This document shows, one piece after another, positions 20,888 through 31,763 of a stretch of DNA of 64,000 nt. The stretch is from Mastigamoeba balamuthi (lineage: Eukaryota > Evosea > Mastigamoebida > Mastigamoebidae). The notes under the pieces were generated by a model. It did not search any database, was not told where the DNA came from, and saw only the letters and a list, made by a program, of their open reading frames with translations. The translations under genes and the position numbers were made by a program. Each line of letters starts with the position of its first letter. The first letter of the stretch is position 1. The stretch is from assembly GCA_902651635.1 (NCBI GenBank), contig CACRSC010001917.1, forward strand, positions 962,419 to 1,026,418. Reading direction: 5' to 3'.

Positions 20888-22923
20888 ATGCTGGCACCCG
20901 TTGCAACACTGTTGGCCCTCGTTTTCCCTGTTCTCTGCTCTGTGCCGCGCGCAGCACAGCCGTTCTCCATTGACCTCGTGGTTCTCGACCCCGTGAGTCC
21001 TCTGGCAGCAGCGCGGCACCATACCCTCGAGTTCCTTCTCTCGCTGGACTCTCGTCGTCTCCTGTGCACCCACACCCGCGCCGCAGGAATCGACACAACC
21101 TGCGTCGAGTACACACACCAGGCATACTATGAGCACTTTCTCGGGCACTGGCTGTCGGCTGCGGCCCTGATGGCCAAGAGCACTAACAATACGGCGCTGG
21201 AGTCGAAAGCAGCCGAAATCGTATCACACCTCCACGAATGCCAAGAGGCCTGGACAAAAACTGGAGAGGTCGGTTATCTCTTCGCACACCCGCGTAGTGC
21301 TCTCGATGTAATGGAGGCTACGGCGCTTAAGGTGCAGGACTGGAGCTGTGGGGGTTATTGGCCAGGTCTTCCTGTCTCTGTTCCGTACTACAATGTTCAC
21401 AAGACGCTGGCTGGACTTGTTGACCAATATACTCTGATCGGCAATGAAGAGGCCCTCACTGTGGCACGTGGCCTCGCTGATTGGATTGCACGGCACGTAA
21501 GGCAGTTTATTGTGGACCATGGCGATGATGGATGGCAGAAAGTAATGTGCGAGGAATGGGGCGGGATGAATGAGGTCATGTACAACCTGTTCTCGATCTC
21601 CCATGATCCCAATCACCTGTGGCTTGCAGAGACTTTTGAGAAGCACAAAATCACAGTACCGCTGGTCGCTGGCCTTGATGTCCTCACAGATCGGCATGCA
21701 AATACACATATTCCTCAGATGATTGGTGCAGCCCGTGGATTCGAGGAAACTGGCAACCTTACAAAGCGTGTTCTGGCATACAAGTTCTGGAATTTGGTTA
21801 CTGAAACGCGCAGCTGGGCAACAGGTGGCAGCAATGACCACGAGTGGTGGTCACATGCCCATCGTCTTGGAAGTGATCTTGATGACCAGACGGAAGAGTC
21901 TTGTACACAGTACAACATGTTGAAGTTATCCAGAATCCTGTTCTCGTGGTCTGCCAATTCCTCACTGGCAGACTGGTATGAAAGGGCTATTATCAATGGG
22001 ATATGGGGTAATCAGCATCGGGACCGCCATCAATTCATCTACATGCTGCCACTGGGACCTGCGGGTCAGAAACCCTGGGGAGATGCCTTCGACGAATTTC
22101 CTTGTTGTTGGGGTACTCTATCTGAATCGTTTTCCAAGGTAAGTTATATTTTTTCGATATTTCCATGTGTATTCTCGATTGACATTTGCTTTCACAGTTG
22201 ACGGATTCAGTGTATTTCAGGAGCCCCTCAAACGATGTGCTGTATGTCAATCAGTTTGTAGCAACATCCCTACATTGGCCAGAGAGAGGAGTCATAGTAC
22301 AACAGATTACTGACTTCCCTCTTTCCTCAAGGAGCACACTAAAAATCCTGGTATCGTCTGGGACGATGTGGACAATGGCAATTAGGGTGCCTTTGTGGGC
22401 AATAACTGGCTCGAATAGGATTGCAGTAAATGGCAATGCGCTGGCAAGTATATCGGGTTCAGGTTCATATACTTTCATTCATCGTGTGTGGACTGTGGGA
22501 GATACAGTTGAGATAACCTTCCCAATGACCTTATGGAGCCAGCATATTGATGACAGCAGGAAGGAGTTCGACTCCATGCATGCAATAATGTATGGGCCTT
22601 TGGTCTTGGTTGGAATAACGACAAACAATGTCATCAACATTTCTCCATCTGAGCTTCAATCCTGGCTCTATCGCTCATCATCATCGGAGTTGATATTCCG
22701 TGCTAGAGAGATTCATGGATGGACTGTGGAATTTCGTCCTCTCTATCAGATCATGGATGAACATGTGCGAATTGCTTTTATTTCGATAACGCTAACGATG
22801 TCTGTTTCAGTACACGACATACTTCATGATGGTGGGCCATGCGTAATTGCAGAGGTGCAGCCGTGTGAGAAGAGAGCACATACGCGGCTGTGCACCATTG
22901 TCTCTGGAATTTGGTGTAGATAA
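20888..22923 (+). CDS. Secreted GH127-like beta-L-arabinofuranosidase
   Basis: Two exons (20888-22138 and 22198-22923, intron 59 nt with good gtaagt...cacag signals) encode about 658 residues. The N-terminus is a signal peptide (LAPVATLLALVFPVLCS). The body has the (alpha/alpha)6-barrel landmarks of the GH127/DUF1680 family: LLSLDSRRLL, PYYNVHKTLAGLVDQY, the CEEWGGMNEV motif, HANTHIPQMIGA, FWNLV, CTQYNMLKLSRILF, a WYERAIINGI segment and FPCCWGT, where the paired Cys belongs to the zinc/thiolate active site. A beta-sandwich C-terminal part follows in exon 2. Known members release beta-L-arabinofuranose from plant or algal glycans. From about 21.1 kb the sequence is clearly AT-richer than neighbouring host genes, with more A/T-ending codons. 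Transfer from bacteria followed by gain of an intron is possible but not shown. Confidence 0.85.
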
Positions 22924-23793
22924 AATTGCAATCACCGTCTGAAAGAGAAGGTGTGGCATACCTATGACAAGGGTTCTTTTCTTTCACGTTTGACATTGCA
23001 CTGGTCCCTTAGGTGACCTATTGCTTTGCCGCCCGGCCCTCTGCAGGCGGGCAACCCACGACTCAACACGGCAGCCCTCGAGAGCTCGGCCTGCACAGTC
23101 GTTTTTTGTTCCGCATCGCAGAGGCCAGAGCTGCCGGGCACTGCAGAGTGGGCTGCTCTCGCACAGCAGGGCCAGGGGTGGAGAGAGGCCGTGGCTCTCA
23201 ATGACGCAGGTGGCAGACATCGGTAGCAGGGCCTCTGCAACGTTTGGTGTCGTGTGAGAGATGCTCGGGTGGGGGACAGGGCGCCCACGTCGACGTCTCA
23301 ATGGCTGACTCGGCACATATGATCATCCGCCTCCGCTGGGGTCATATCCTCGGGGGCCACGTCACAGTAGCGTCACTTTTGTCATCATCGAAGGTGGAAG
23401 ATTATTGACCGAAGGCCGAGAGCTCGCTTGAGTGCCGAGATGCTCAGTCATCAGTGCAGAGGCGTGGCGGTCTCGAGTCCTGTTTCGGGAATGCCGTGCT
23501 CAAGAAACACCTCCCTCGTGTGCTCGCCGAGATCTGGGACGTGGCGTCTGGGCAACAGCAACCCCAGCTGATTGTATGTCCCCACTGCGAGTGTACGACG
23601 TCCTCTCCGGAGAGTTGAGGGAGGTTGGCCTCGATGCTGTAGTGCATTTTCTGTGAATCGACAGAACAGACAAAAACACAGCGTGCCGACAGATTCACGG
23701 GCGGCTCGAGTCTTGCCACGGCTGAAATGGTCTTGATTTGGAAATTGCGGTCGTTTCTCTTTCTCTCAATTGTACATGTGCTGTGTTGTGTGG
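22924..23793. other. Intergenic between convergent GH127-like and paralogue B genes
   Basis: About 870 bp. Several small open frames on both strands overlap one another without recognisable sequence. No RNA gene, repeat or palindrome identified. Confidence 0.45.
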
Positions 23794-25572
23794 TTAATAA
23801 TTGGTGACCAATGCGAGCTGCCTTATAGAGCCATCGGCAATAAGATTCCTGTTTAACGGATTCCGAATCTTGTTCAGCATGAACATGGCACCGATGTTCA
23901 TCCCCTTCTCCAGCTCCTCCCGCGTTCGGAACCCGAGCACGATAATCACCACGCCTCCTGAAAAAGCCCACGGGTCAGCTCGCAGCCCTGAGCACGGACG
24001 GGCGGGCGTCTCACGCACCTGCGAGCGTGCTCTTCTTCTGCAGCAGCAGCCCGCCTGGTATCCTCTCGAGCAGCAGGGGCACCAGGCTCCTGCCGATCTT
24101 CAAGCCGTCCTCGCGCGAGATGCTGACCGAGACGATCCTGACGCCCACGGCCATCACGGGGTACGAGGACAGGAAGAGCACCGAGCCCAGCGGCGGCGAC
24201 CGGGGCTCCAGCGCGCCCGTGGGGACCGGGGCCACCGACACGGCCTCGTCCAGCAGCATCGCGGGCCCCGTGGCCTCTGCGTCCGAGTCGTCTGGCGCGC
24301 TCCTGAGGTGCCGCGCCGCGTGGCGCGCGTAGACGGCGAAGGGCTCGCTGCAGACCGCCAGCCCGGGGCCCAGCACGACGACGAGGACGAGCGTGGGGCA
24401 CTTGAGGTGCTGCCTGCTGCTCGTGCAGCGCGTCCGCAGCGCCAGCCGGAAGCTCTCGAGGCCCCCGGGCAGCTCGGCCTCGGCGCGCGGGCTCCAGTCG
24501 GCCCCCGACGCCGGCACGGCCTCGCCCACGGGCTTGTCCCACTCGACGCTGCTCACGCCCGGCCCCAGCGGCCGCACGTCGAGCACCCGCCCGCACTGAG
24601 TGCGAACGTCATAAAGCCGAAGAAGCCGTGTGAAGCGTCAGGCGGGTCTCGCACCTTGGGGCACTCGAGGGGGTCTGCGGAGAGGGCGCCAGGGCGGCAG
24701 ACCCGCGCGCCCAGGGCGGCGGCGGCGACGTCTGAGGGGGCGAGGCCGCGGGCCTCGAGCCAGGCGTGGCGCACGAGGAGCTCTGCGGTGAACGTGCGGT
24801 ACTGGTGCACCACGGCCGAGCTCAGGCCCAGCACGGGGCCCTGGAACGCCGCCAGGATCAGGTCGTCGCGCGTGCGACGCGGGCGCGAGGACCGCGCGCG
24901 CGGGGGGAAGTGCGCGGGCGACGGGGTGCTGCAGCAACACATGTGACGCGGTTGCAGAGTTGTGGGGCGCCCCGTCACAAGAGACGGGAATCTGCCCCCG
25001 CAAATATCTGGAAGCACACGCACGCCCCAATCTGCTGAATGAAAGGGAAAAGCAGATGAATTGTGTTACATTCGCCGTTACGCTCTGGACATCACCCGTG
25101 AGCGAGCGTGTGTGCGATGAATTTCTTGAGGGCCTCAATGCGGGGCTCTCTACATGAGGCTGCAGGAGGGGGCCTTCCTGCTGGTGAACGTGACACGGAA
25201 CTTCTGGGATTCGCCGATGCAGAGGTCGCCCCTGACCTTGTTCCCCTGGTTGTCGTAGCAGCACAGGAACTCGTGGCCCTTCTCCTTCCCGAACTGCGAG
25301 CTCCGGACGGCCTCCCACGCTGCGTCGAACGTCGTGTGGCGTGGGCCCCGGGCGACGACCATCCAGCCGGTCTCGACCGCGCACTCGGAGAGGTGGTCCG
25401 TTGGGACCCAGAAAACGGTCAGCGTGGTCTCGATGCACTTGTGCCCGCGGCGGTCGACAGACTCGCGGACAGAGGGCTGGTCGGCGCTCGACCATCCCTC
25501 GGGTACGGAGCTCACCGCTCGCATCTGGCGCGCCGCCATTCGCTGCTGGACAGGGCTCATGTGTATTGCCAT
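23794..25572 (-). CDS. Unknown protein, paralogue B (full-length form)
   Basis: Four exons are supported: 25572-25154 (starting MAIHMSPVQQRMAARQM), about 24926-24660, 24597-24025 and about 23957-23794. The exon 1 donor at ATGTAGAG leaves phase 2, and the next acceptor (GCAG before CACCCC) restores the frame, which supports linking exon 1 to the rest. The protein has an N-terminal domain (residues ~40-140, VFWVPTDHLSECAVETGW and FTSRKAPS) and then the block shared with paralogue A: TRDDLILAAFQGP, spliced CPKCGRVLDV, SSRQHLKCPTLVLVVVLGPGLAV and a C-terminal NKIRNPLNRNLIADGSI. The central segments look like beta-rich domains, but no family was recognised. It diverges from the YggS gene 317 bp away. 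Introns carry conserved positions between the two copies. Confidence 0.65.
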
Positions 25573-25889
25573 TTACTGCGTGCTTTCACTGAACTGAGCG
25601 GGATTGGTTACTGAGATTAAAAACCGGCCAGAGTCAGCAGTTTTTGCCCGGATCCACCCGTCAATGGTGATTTACTCCTGTGTCTCTCGTGTTTTGATGG
25701 CGCGATCGAGTTCTTCTCACCGGGAGCACTCCGACCCCACGGAGTTGACCACGCCCGGACAGCCGAACCTCAGGGGGTATTTCCAATCATCGTGATATTT
25801 TGTCGTCGGTGACAGATATCTATGACGGGAGAGATCTCTCTTCCACAAACATTAACCCTTCGGTCAGTTAACACACAAGCTTTGTTGTC
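25573..25889. other. Divergent promoter region, paralogue B and YggS-like gene
   Basis: No gene seen. AT-richer towards the YggS-like start (cgtgatattttgtcgtcgg, aaacattaaccc). Likely holds both promoters. Confidence 0.5.
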
Positions 25890-26669
25890 ATGTCCGCCCC
25901 AGCAGAGCCCGAGCTCAGCGCCGCCGAGATAGCGTCCAACCTCGCGGAGGTGCGCGGCCGCATCGCCCAGGCCTTCGCCGCCTCGGGCCGCAGCGGCCCC
26001 GAGCCCCGCCTGGTCGCCGTCTCCAAGACCAAGAGCGCCGCGTCTGTCCGCGCGGCCCACGCGGCAGGCCAGCGCGTGTTCGGCGAGAACTACGTGCAGG
26101 AGCTGGCGGCCAAGGCGCAGGAGCTGCGGGACCTCGAGGGGGTCGAGTGGAGGTTCATCGGGAGGATGCAGAGCAACAAGGCCAAGCTGCTGGCCTCTGT
26201 GCCCAACCTCCGCGCCGTCGAGACGGTCGAGAGCCTCAAGCACGCCAAGTGCCTCGACAAGGAGTTCCACGCTGCCGGCCGCACCCTCGAGATCATGATC
26301 CAGGTCAACACCAGCGGCGAGCCCCGTACGCGTGCACCCCCACCCGTCGCAGATCGAGACGGCTGACGGGCCCCCGCAGAGAAGGGAGGGCTCAAGCCCG
26401 AGGAGGTGCCCGAGGCGGTGAAGGAGATCAGGGAGACGTGCTCGGCGCTGCGCCTGACGGGCCTGATGACGATCGGGGAGTCGGGCGTCGGGGAGCGCGA
26501 CTTTGGGGAGCTCGTGAGGACCGCGGGCCTCGTGGCCCAGCAGCTGGCGCCCTGCGAGCTCAGCATGGGCATGTCCGGCGATTTTGAGCTCGCCGTGCGC
26601 ATGGGCAGCACGAGCGTCCGTGTCGGCAGCCTCATCTTCGGTGCCCGCCACTACCCCGCTGCTCACTGA
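25890..26669 (+). CDS. PLPBP: Pyridoxal 5'-phosphate homeostasis protein (YggS/PLPBP family)
   Basis: Exons 25890-26325 and 26380-26669 (intron 54 nt) give about 241 residues, the usual size. The family pattern is complete: RLVAVSKTKSA with the PLP-binding Lys, FGENYVQEL, WRFIGRMQSNKAK (IG.LQ.NK in most members), the EIMIQVNTSGEP strand spliced to KGGL, GLMTIG, and the phosphate-binding C-terminal SMGMSGDFELAVRMGSTSVRVGSLIFG. The protein is a single-domain alanine-racemase-like TIM barrel that binds PLP and buffers free PLP in cytosol or mitochondria, with no known catalytic turnover. Nothing is missing. The extra N-terminal dozen residues (Ala/Pro/Glu) do not look like a targeting peptide. 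Confidence 0.95.
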
Positions 26670-26758
26670 GGCCCGTAATACCGGAGGAATCCTGCATAGA
26701 CTCTTCTCTTGGCCGTTGATGTGCATGGCTCTGCGAATCAGATCTGTCTTGGAGACAT

Positions 26759-27454
26759 TCAGGGGTCGAGCGGGTCAGGGCCCACGCGGAACACGCTCTT
26801 CGATGGGTAATATATGGCAACGTCGCCCGAGGATGTGCTCTCGAAGGTGCCCAGCGAGTAGCCGAGGTTTTTCTTGGGGCGGCTGTTCCACGAGCCAAAG
26901 TCGGCCCCTCTGCGCGTCACCAGCACCACACGGTACGCGCCATTTGTCAGGGCGTAGCGCCCGATGTTGCGCACATTGGTGTACGAGTGCCTCGCATACG
27001 GGTCGATGGCCACGACGTCGCGGTCGACCCCCAGCTTGTTGATCAGGTACCTGCGCATCTCGTATGCCTCGTTGTACGGCGTGTTCACAGGGTGCACGTT
27101 CCCTCCCGAGACGACTATCACCGAGGCTCCGCGGCTTGCAAACTGGTCCTTGGCGAGGGAGAGGCTCTTCTTCGCCGTGCTGCTGATCGCCTTGTTCTTG
27201 TTGTAGGTCGAGTACCCGAGTACGCCGATGATGGTCCCCCAGGTCCTCGACTCCGCGGCCCAGTTCACTATGCGAAGCGTCGATGCGCGCAGTGAGCAGC
27301 GGGTCTGCTGGTTCCGGTGCACACCAGCGCAGACGTCGATGGGCCTGCCTCCCGTGAAGGCCGTGCCGGACGGGTGGTCTGCGTAAACCCAGCTGCAGTC
27401 AGCGCTCGCGAGTGCCACAAGCAGCAGCAGAGCTGATGCCTCCAGGTAGAGCAT
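26759..27454 (-). CDS. Secreted DUF218 (SanA/YdcF-like) protein
   Basis: Single exon, about 231 residues, starting at ATG 27454 with a signal peptide (MLYLEASALLLLVALASA). An alternative GTG 12 nt upstream is not needed. The core reads GASVIVVSGGNVHP, EAYEMRRYLINKLGV, VAIDPYARHSYTNVRNIGRY and YRVVLVTRRGADFGSW, which is the DUF218 pattern: a first strand ending in SGG, a conserved E on the following helix, and D-P-x-A-R-x-S/T-x-x-N. The family is linked to envelope or sugar-phosphate processing in bacteria, and its biochemistry is poorly known. Four Cys in the N-terminal part fit disulfides outside the cytosol. It faces the kinase gene divergently and converges with the YggS-like gene. Confidence 0.75.
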   Translation of the reverse strand: MLYLEASALLLLVALASADCSWVYADHPSGTAFTGGRPIDVCAGVHRNQQTRCSLRASTLRIVNWAAESRTWGTIIGVLGYSTYNKNKAISSTAKKSLSLAKDQFASRGASVIVVSGGNVHPVNTPYNEAYEMRRYLINKLGVDRDVVAIDPYARHSYTNVRNIGRYALTNGAYRVVLVTRRGADFGSWNSRPKKNLGYSLGTFESTSSGDVAIYYPSKSVFRVGPDPLDP

Positions 27455-27815
27455 GGTCAGAAGCACAGTTGAACTCTCCGCGAGTTTGAATCGCAGTGCC
27501 CTTCGTCATGGCTTATCGCCACGCCACGGGGTGGCCAAGACTTGGTGGAAACTCAGCTGATCTGGACGGACACACGATTATCTGTTGTCGGTTAATTGTG
27601 TACATTCAATCGACAAAGAGAATTCTTGAACGGGTTCCTTTCTTACCGGCGGCGGGCTGTCTGGCCCCGGCAGTATCTAGTCATCCGCGTCACCCTGGCT
27701 GTCCTTGTTGACTGCGTATGGTCAGCATATTCTCTCGTCGGCAGTTCTCCGGCATAAGCCCCGCAATTGAATCTCCTCGGATCTATTTTAGTGCAAAGAA
27801 ACTGACAGCGTTGCT
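27455..27815. other. Divergent promoter region, DUF218 and CAMK-type kinase genes
   Basis: No gene seen. AT-rich segment at about 27590-27620 (ttgtgtacattcaatcgac) lies between the two starts. An in-frame ATG at 27718 is in the wrong frame for the first kinase exon. Confidence 0.5.
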
Positions 27816-29572
27816 ATGGAGCAGCGCACTCCGCCCGAGAGGCCCGCCCCCAAAGGTCGCCGGTGCGGGTGTGTCTCGGGCGACGTCTCCCACGCGCTCT
27901 CCGCCATCCGGCGATACCTGCGGCGCCTCGTCCGCGCGCGATCTTTCAGTGACCTCTACGGTACCGGAGAGACACGCCGCCTGGCCGCCGCCCCCCCTGA
28001 CACCCGAGCCCGCCCTCCGCCCCCACCCAGAGGTAAAGAATCCCATCGGCGAGGGCGCGTTCAGCACGGTGGTGATGGCGGTGGACCGCTCGCGCGCGGA
28101 CGGGGTCGTCGCCGCGAAGATATACAACACCGGTGCGGAGCCCACCGCATGCGGAATTGCTTGTCTTCTTTGCCCCAGAAAGCACAGACGCTGGTGGCGG
28201 CAGTACACATGCCACGTCTGTGCCACAGGGAGGAGGGGGGAACCTGTGGCAGGGTGGGGAGGAGAGGGCTGTGTGGCCTGCCCCTTCTGACGCACTGGCG
28301 CGGCGTCTCTGGGGTCTCGCAGAGAAGATGAACTCGTTCGAGAGGGAGGCGCTGAGGAAGGAGGTCGAGATACTGCGCAGCCTCGACCACCCCAACATCG
28401 TCAAGCTCCGCGACGTATTCCAGACCCGCCGTCGCGTCTACCTCGTCATGGAATAGTGCGTGCTTGTTGCTCCCCCCCCCCCCCCTGTGTCACAGCGGGG
28501 GTCTCACGCTTGGTTCAGCCTGAGTGGGGGAGAGCTGATGCAGAGGGTGAGGAGCAGACAGGTCATGGGCGAGCCAGAGGCTGCGCACGTGGTGGGCGGG
28601 GTGCTCGAGGCTGTCAAGTACCTGCACTCGCGCCACATAGTGCACAGGGACCTCAAGCTCGAGAACATCGTCTACGAGAGCTCGGCCCCGGGGTCGCCCG
28701 TCAAGCTCACCGACTTCGGTGAGCCCCGACGTTTCCCCCCAGCGCATTTCGAAACCGAAATTGCCAGGGGTTTTCCGTTTCTCAAGGGTTCGCAATTCCC
28801 CCCACGCTCCTGCCGTTCAAAGGGTTCGCGAAGATGATGGACGCCAAGGGCGTGCTGGACACACCGTGCGGCAGCCCGCTGTACGTGGCCCCGGAGATAG
28901 TCCGCGAGGAGCCCTACGACCAGTCCATAGGTGCTTTCGCTCCTTCGCACCCCGTTGCCTTTCTCCGCACGGACAATTCCTGGGAATTGACTCTTGGATT
29001 CCTGTTTCCTGTCGCGGCCAGACATGTGGAGCGCCGGCGTCGTGCTCTACACGCTGCTGTGCGGGTACCCGCCGTTCTACGACGACGACGAGCGCAAGGT
29101 CATGGAGATGATCGTGCACGGCGAGTTCGCGTGGCCCGACCCTCGCGTCGTGCCCCTGAGCGAGTCCGTGCGCCACCTGGTGTCCTCGCTGCTGCGCGTG
29201 GTGCCGTCGGAGCGTCTCTCCGCGGAGACCGCGCTGCAGCACCGCTGGTTCCGCGAGACCCTGCAGCCCTCGCCCCGCGGCAAGTCCCCGCTGCCGCGCG
29301 GCGGGTCGCCGGACAGGGCCGCCGGATGCTCGTCGCAGGCGGAGAGCAGCCCCATTGTGGAATGCGCGCAGAGTTCGGGGCCCGCGAAGAAGCTAAAAAT
29401 AGAGTGCGGAAGTGGAAGCGGAAGTGGTGGAAGCAAAAATAGGGAGAAGCGGGCAAAGACGAGGCGGATGCTGCTCAAGAGGTCCACGAGCTCGTCGCTC
29501 TCGGGGGGCGCCAGCGACGGGGACAAGCAGGCGCGGGAGCCCGCTGCCGGCAAGCCGCCGCCAGCAATGTGA
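27816..29572 (+). CDS. CAMK-type Ser/Thr protein kinase
   Basis: Exons begin 27816-27960, 28031-28132 and 28323-28455, the next starts at 28519, and further exons cover the DFG and APE regions and 29023-29572. Splicing the 70-nt first intron creates FSDLYEVKNPIGEGAFSTV, the expected start of a kinase domain. Then come the ATP-site Lys in VAAKIY, LDHPNIVKL, the hinge MEYLSGGELMQRV, HRDLKLENIVYE with the catalytic Asp, DFG (split by an intron), a CGSPLYVAPEIV activation loop, DMWSAGVVLYTLLCGYPPF and LRVVPSERLSAETALQHRWF. The motifs and the GGEL hinge place it near calcium/calmodulin-dependent kinases. No calmodulin-binding helix is certain. A Ser/Lys-rich tail of ~100 residues follows (KKLKIE, KRAKTRRMLLKRS), possibly nuclear. 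One intron carries a C14 run. Confidence 0.9.
28472..28485. repeat. Poly-C run, 14 nt, in a kinase intron
   Basis: Fourteen consecutive C just downstream of the donor at 28456 and upstream of the acceptor at 28517-28518. Confidence 0.9.
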
Positions 29573-29763
29573 GAACACGTGATTGCATCACCATTCTCAG
29601 GAGTGTACATCTGAACATCCTTGGCAATATACACTTTTCCGTCCGATGAAAAGGGGATATTTCGGGTAAGTGACTCACAACTAAGATTAAAAGTTCCGCC
29701 CGGCAAAGTTTCCTTGGTAAGCGGAAGGAAAAGCACGCCCCAGACCCAGCCCCCCCGGAAGCG

Positions 29764-30867
29764 ATGCTCTCGGTCGCCTACGTGATGAACCCCGAGCACT
29801 CGGACCCGCAGATGCCGCAGTTCTCGCTCGCCAGCACCGAGCGCGTCGCGTACGTTTCCGCGCGGGCGCCCGTGATGACGCCGGCGGAGCACAGGGCCAC
29901 CGCGGCCCGCGTCCTGAGCGCCGCCGCGGGCATGCGCAGGGCCGGCCGCGAGGCGACGCCCGAGACGCTCATCGACCTGCGCAACATCCTCGACATGAAC
30001 GACGGTGCGCCCTCTCCTCCCCCGGAGCGGCTAGCCTCGCGGGGCGCTCCCCTCCGCGCGCACTGTTCGACTGCACCCCAAACCGCCCCTGGTGGGCACC
30101 CCACCCAGTCACCCCCCAGTCCCCGTTTCGATTTATCCGATAATACCACACGCGGATCGCGAAAATAGGGTCGACCCCCCCGCCTGCTCGCCGTCCGCCC
30201 TCACCGCCTCTGCCGCCTCGGTGACTTTTAGCCTGTGTCGCTTTTTTCGCCCTGCCGTGCTTGCCGCAGCCTTGCTCTCGTCTTTGCCTAATTTCCGATC
30301 AGGAAATTGAAAGCGCCGTTCCGTAGCTGGCGAGGCGCCGAAATGCATGGGGGCCATGGTGCAGAAACTAAATTTGTGGCGGTTGGGACCCCTCGCGCAC
30401 CCCCCGCAGAGAGCGTGGCGCGCTTTGTGGGCATCTTCCGCAACACGCAGCGCCAGAGGGAGATGGGCACGCTGCCCGGCGCCACCACGCGCGCGCACAG
30501 CGCCCTGACGCGCTCGGCGGCGGCCGTCAACGCCGCGATGCGCATACTGCGCCAGCAGGCGCTGGACAGCGGCATGTCGCTGTGCGCCTCGGGCTCGTAC
30601 GCCGCGGACAACAACCTCGCGGCGCTGCCCTGCGCGACGCGCGAGGTGCCGCTGTTCGCCGCGCTGGCCCTGCCGCTGGCGCTGGGGCTCGCGGACACGG
30701 CCGAGACCGGGGGGTCGCTGGAGAGCAGGCAGGGCACCACAGCGCCGGGAATTCCTGTTTTAGAGAGCATCCTGCCTCAGGCGCCCGCGCAGATGCTGCC
30801 GCAGGGCGCGGAGGTGGAGGTGCAGGGAGCGCCGGGGGAGCCACACGGGACAACGCCCCGCGTGTGA
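29764..30867 (+). CDS. Unknown helical protein, ~235 aa
   Basis: Two exons (29764 to about 30004 and about 30410-30867), frames agreeing across a ~405-nt intron, long for this window. Not recognised. The first exon (MLSVAYVMNPEHSDPQMPQFS, then ALA-rich helices ending LRNILDMND) continues in exon 2 with ESVARFVGIFRNTQRQREMG, TRSAAAVNAAMRILRQQALD and a hydrophobic run LFAALALPLALGLADTAE that could be a membrane segment. The tail is Pro/Gly-rich. The start ATG follows a GC-rich leader, and no signal peptide is obvious. The intron has a lower-GC centre (gattttagcctgtgtcgc). Alternative: a longer isoform reading into the intron. Confidence 0.5.
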
Positions 30868-31763
30868 GATCCCCCCCGCGCCACGTTAGAAGCGAGAACG
30901 CGACTCGGACAAAATACTATGCGGACCCCAAGGCAGCCAACACCCCCACACTCACCCCCCCTTTCCCCGCACACCCATATTTCCAGCCCCCCGTAACCCC
31001 ACACCGAACACCTTGTGTAGCGAAACTATCAACCCCTCTGCAACAGTGGTGTGGGCCTGCTTAGCATTGTTGCCCCCTCCCCCTCGGTGGGGGCTTGGCG
31101 CGCCGCCGTGGGGCAGGCTCGGGGAAGCGTGGCCCGCAATTTGTCTGTGGCCTCTTGGGTGGACGTCCTGAGGTTGCTGAAGGTCCAGGAGATCGGCCGG
31201 GTCCAAACAGCCCCTTTCTGTTGCTTTTTTTCCCACCGTCTTTTCCGTGCGTCTTTTCGGAAAATTTTATTAATTTTGTGTTTGTGTTTTTCCGGTGAGT
31301 GGTGTGTGTGGGGTTGTTTTTGACGGGTTTGCGGAGTTTGCGCTGGCGGCAAGCACCGCCGCCGAGGGCCGAGCACGTGTTCGGCAGAACACAGGACGCG
31401 CATCCGGCGTGCCGTCCGGGGTCTGCGAGCCGGCATCGTCCGCACGAGAACTGTCGACATAATTGCGGAACAACGTGGGCAGGAATTCCGTTCTGGGACT
31501 TTTCCCGCAAGAGAAAAACTCCTAAATGATTCTGTGAGCCACCACCGGCGCATCCCCGGCGCCCCCGCCCCCAAATAAAACCGGGGCAAAAAACCGCTAA
31601 TATGACGCATTCTCTATCTCTCCCCCTCACGCTCACCATAGCGCACGCAACCCCGCGCCCGCTCCGCCCCGTGGACCCCGCACCTGCCGTGACTGCGCAC
31701 AGAACGAGCCGCCACAGACGTAGAAGAAGGGAATAGAGCAGCCAGCGCTGTGAGAGAGAAAGA
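30868..31763. other. Gene-free stretch before the SLC35F6-like gene
   Basis: About 900 bp. It holds a T-rich tract at about 31216-31292 (long runs of T broken by cg/ccg) and otherwise GC-rich sequence with overlapping weak open frames. A long antisense open frame covers it, but its translation has no conserved sequence and the block is read as noncoding. Confidence 0.45.

Noticed and set aside
30868-31763. Small nuclear or other RNA gene in the T-rich tract
   Set aside because: No snRNA, tRNA box or Sm-like site was recognised; tract may simply be promoter-linked.
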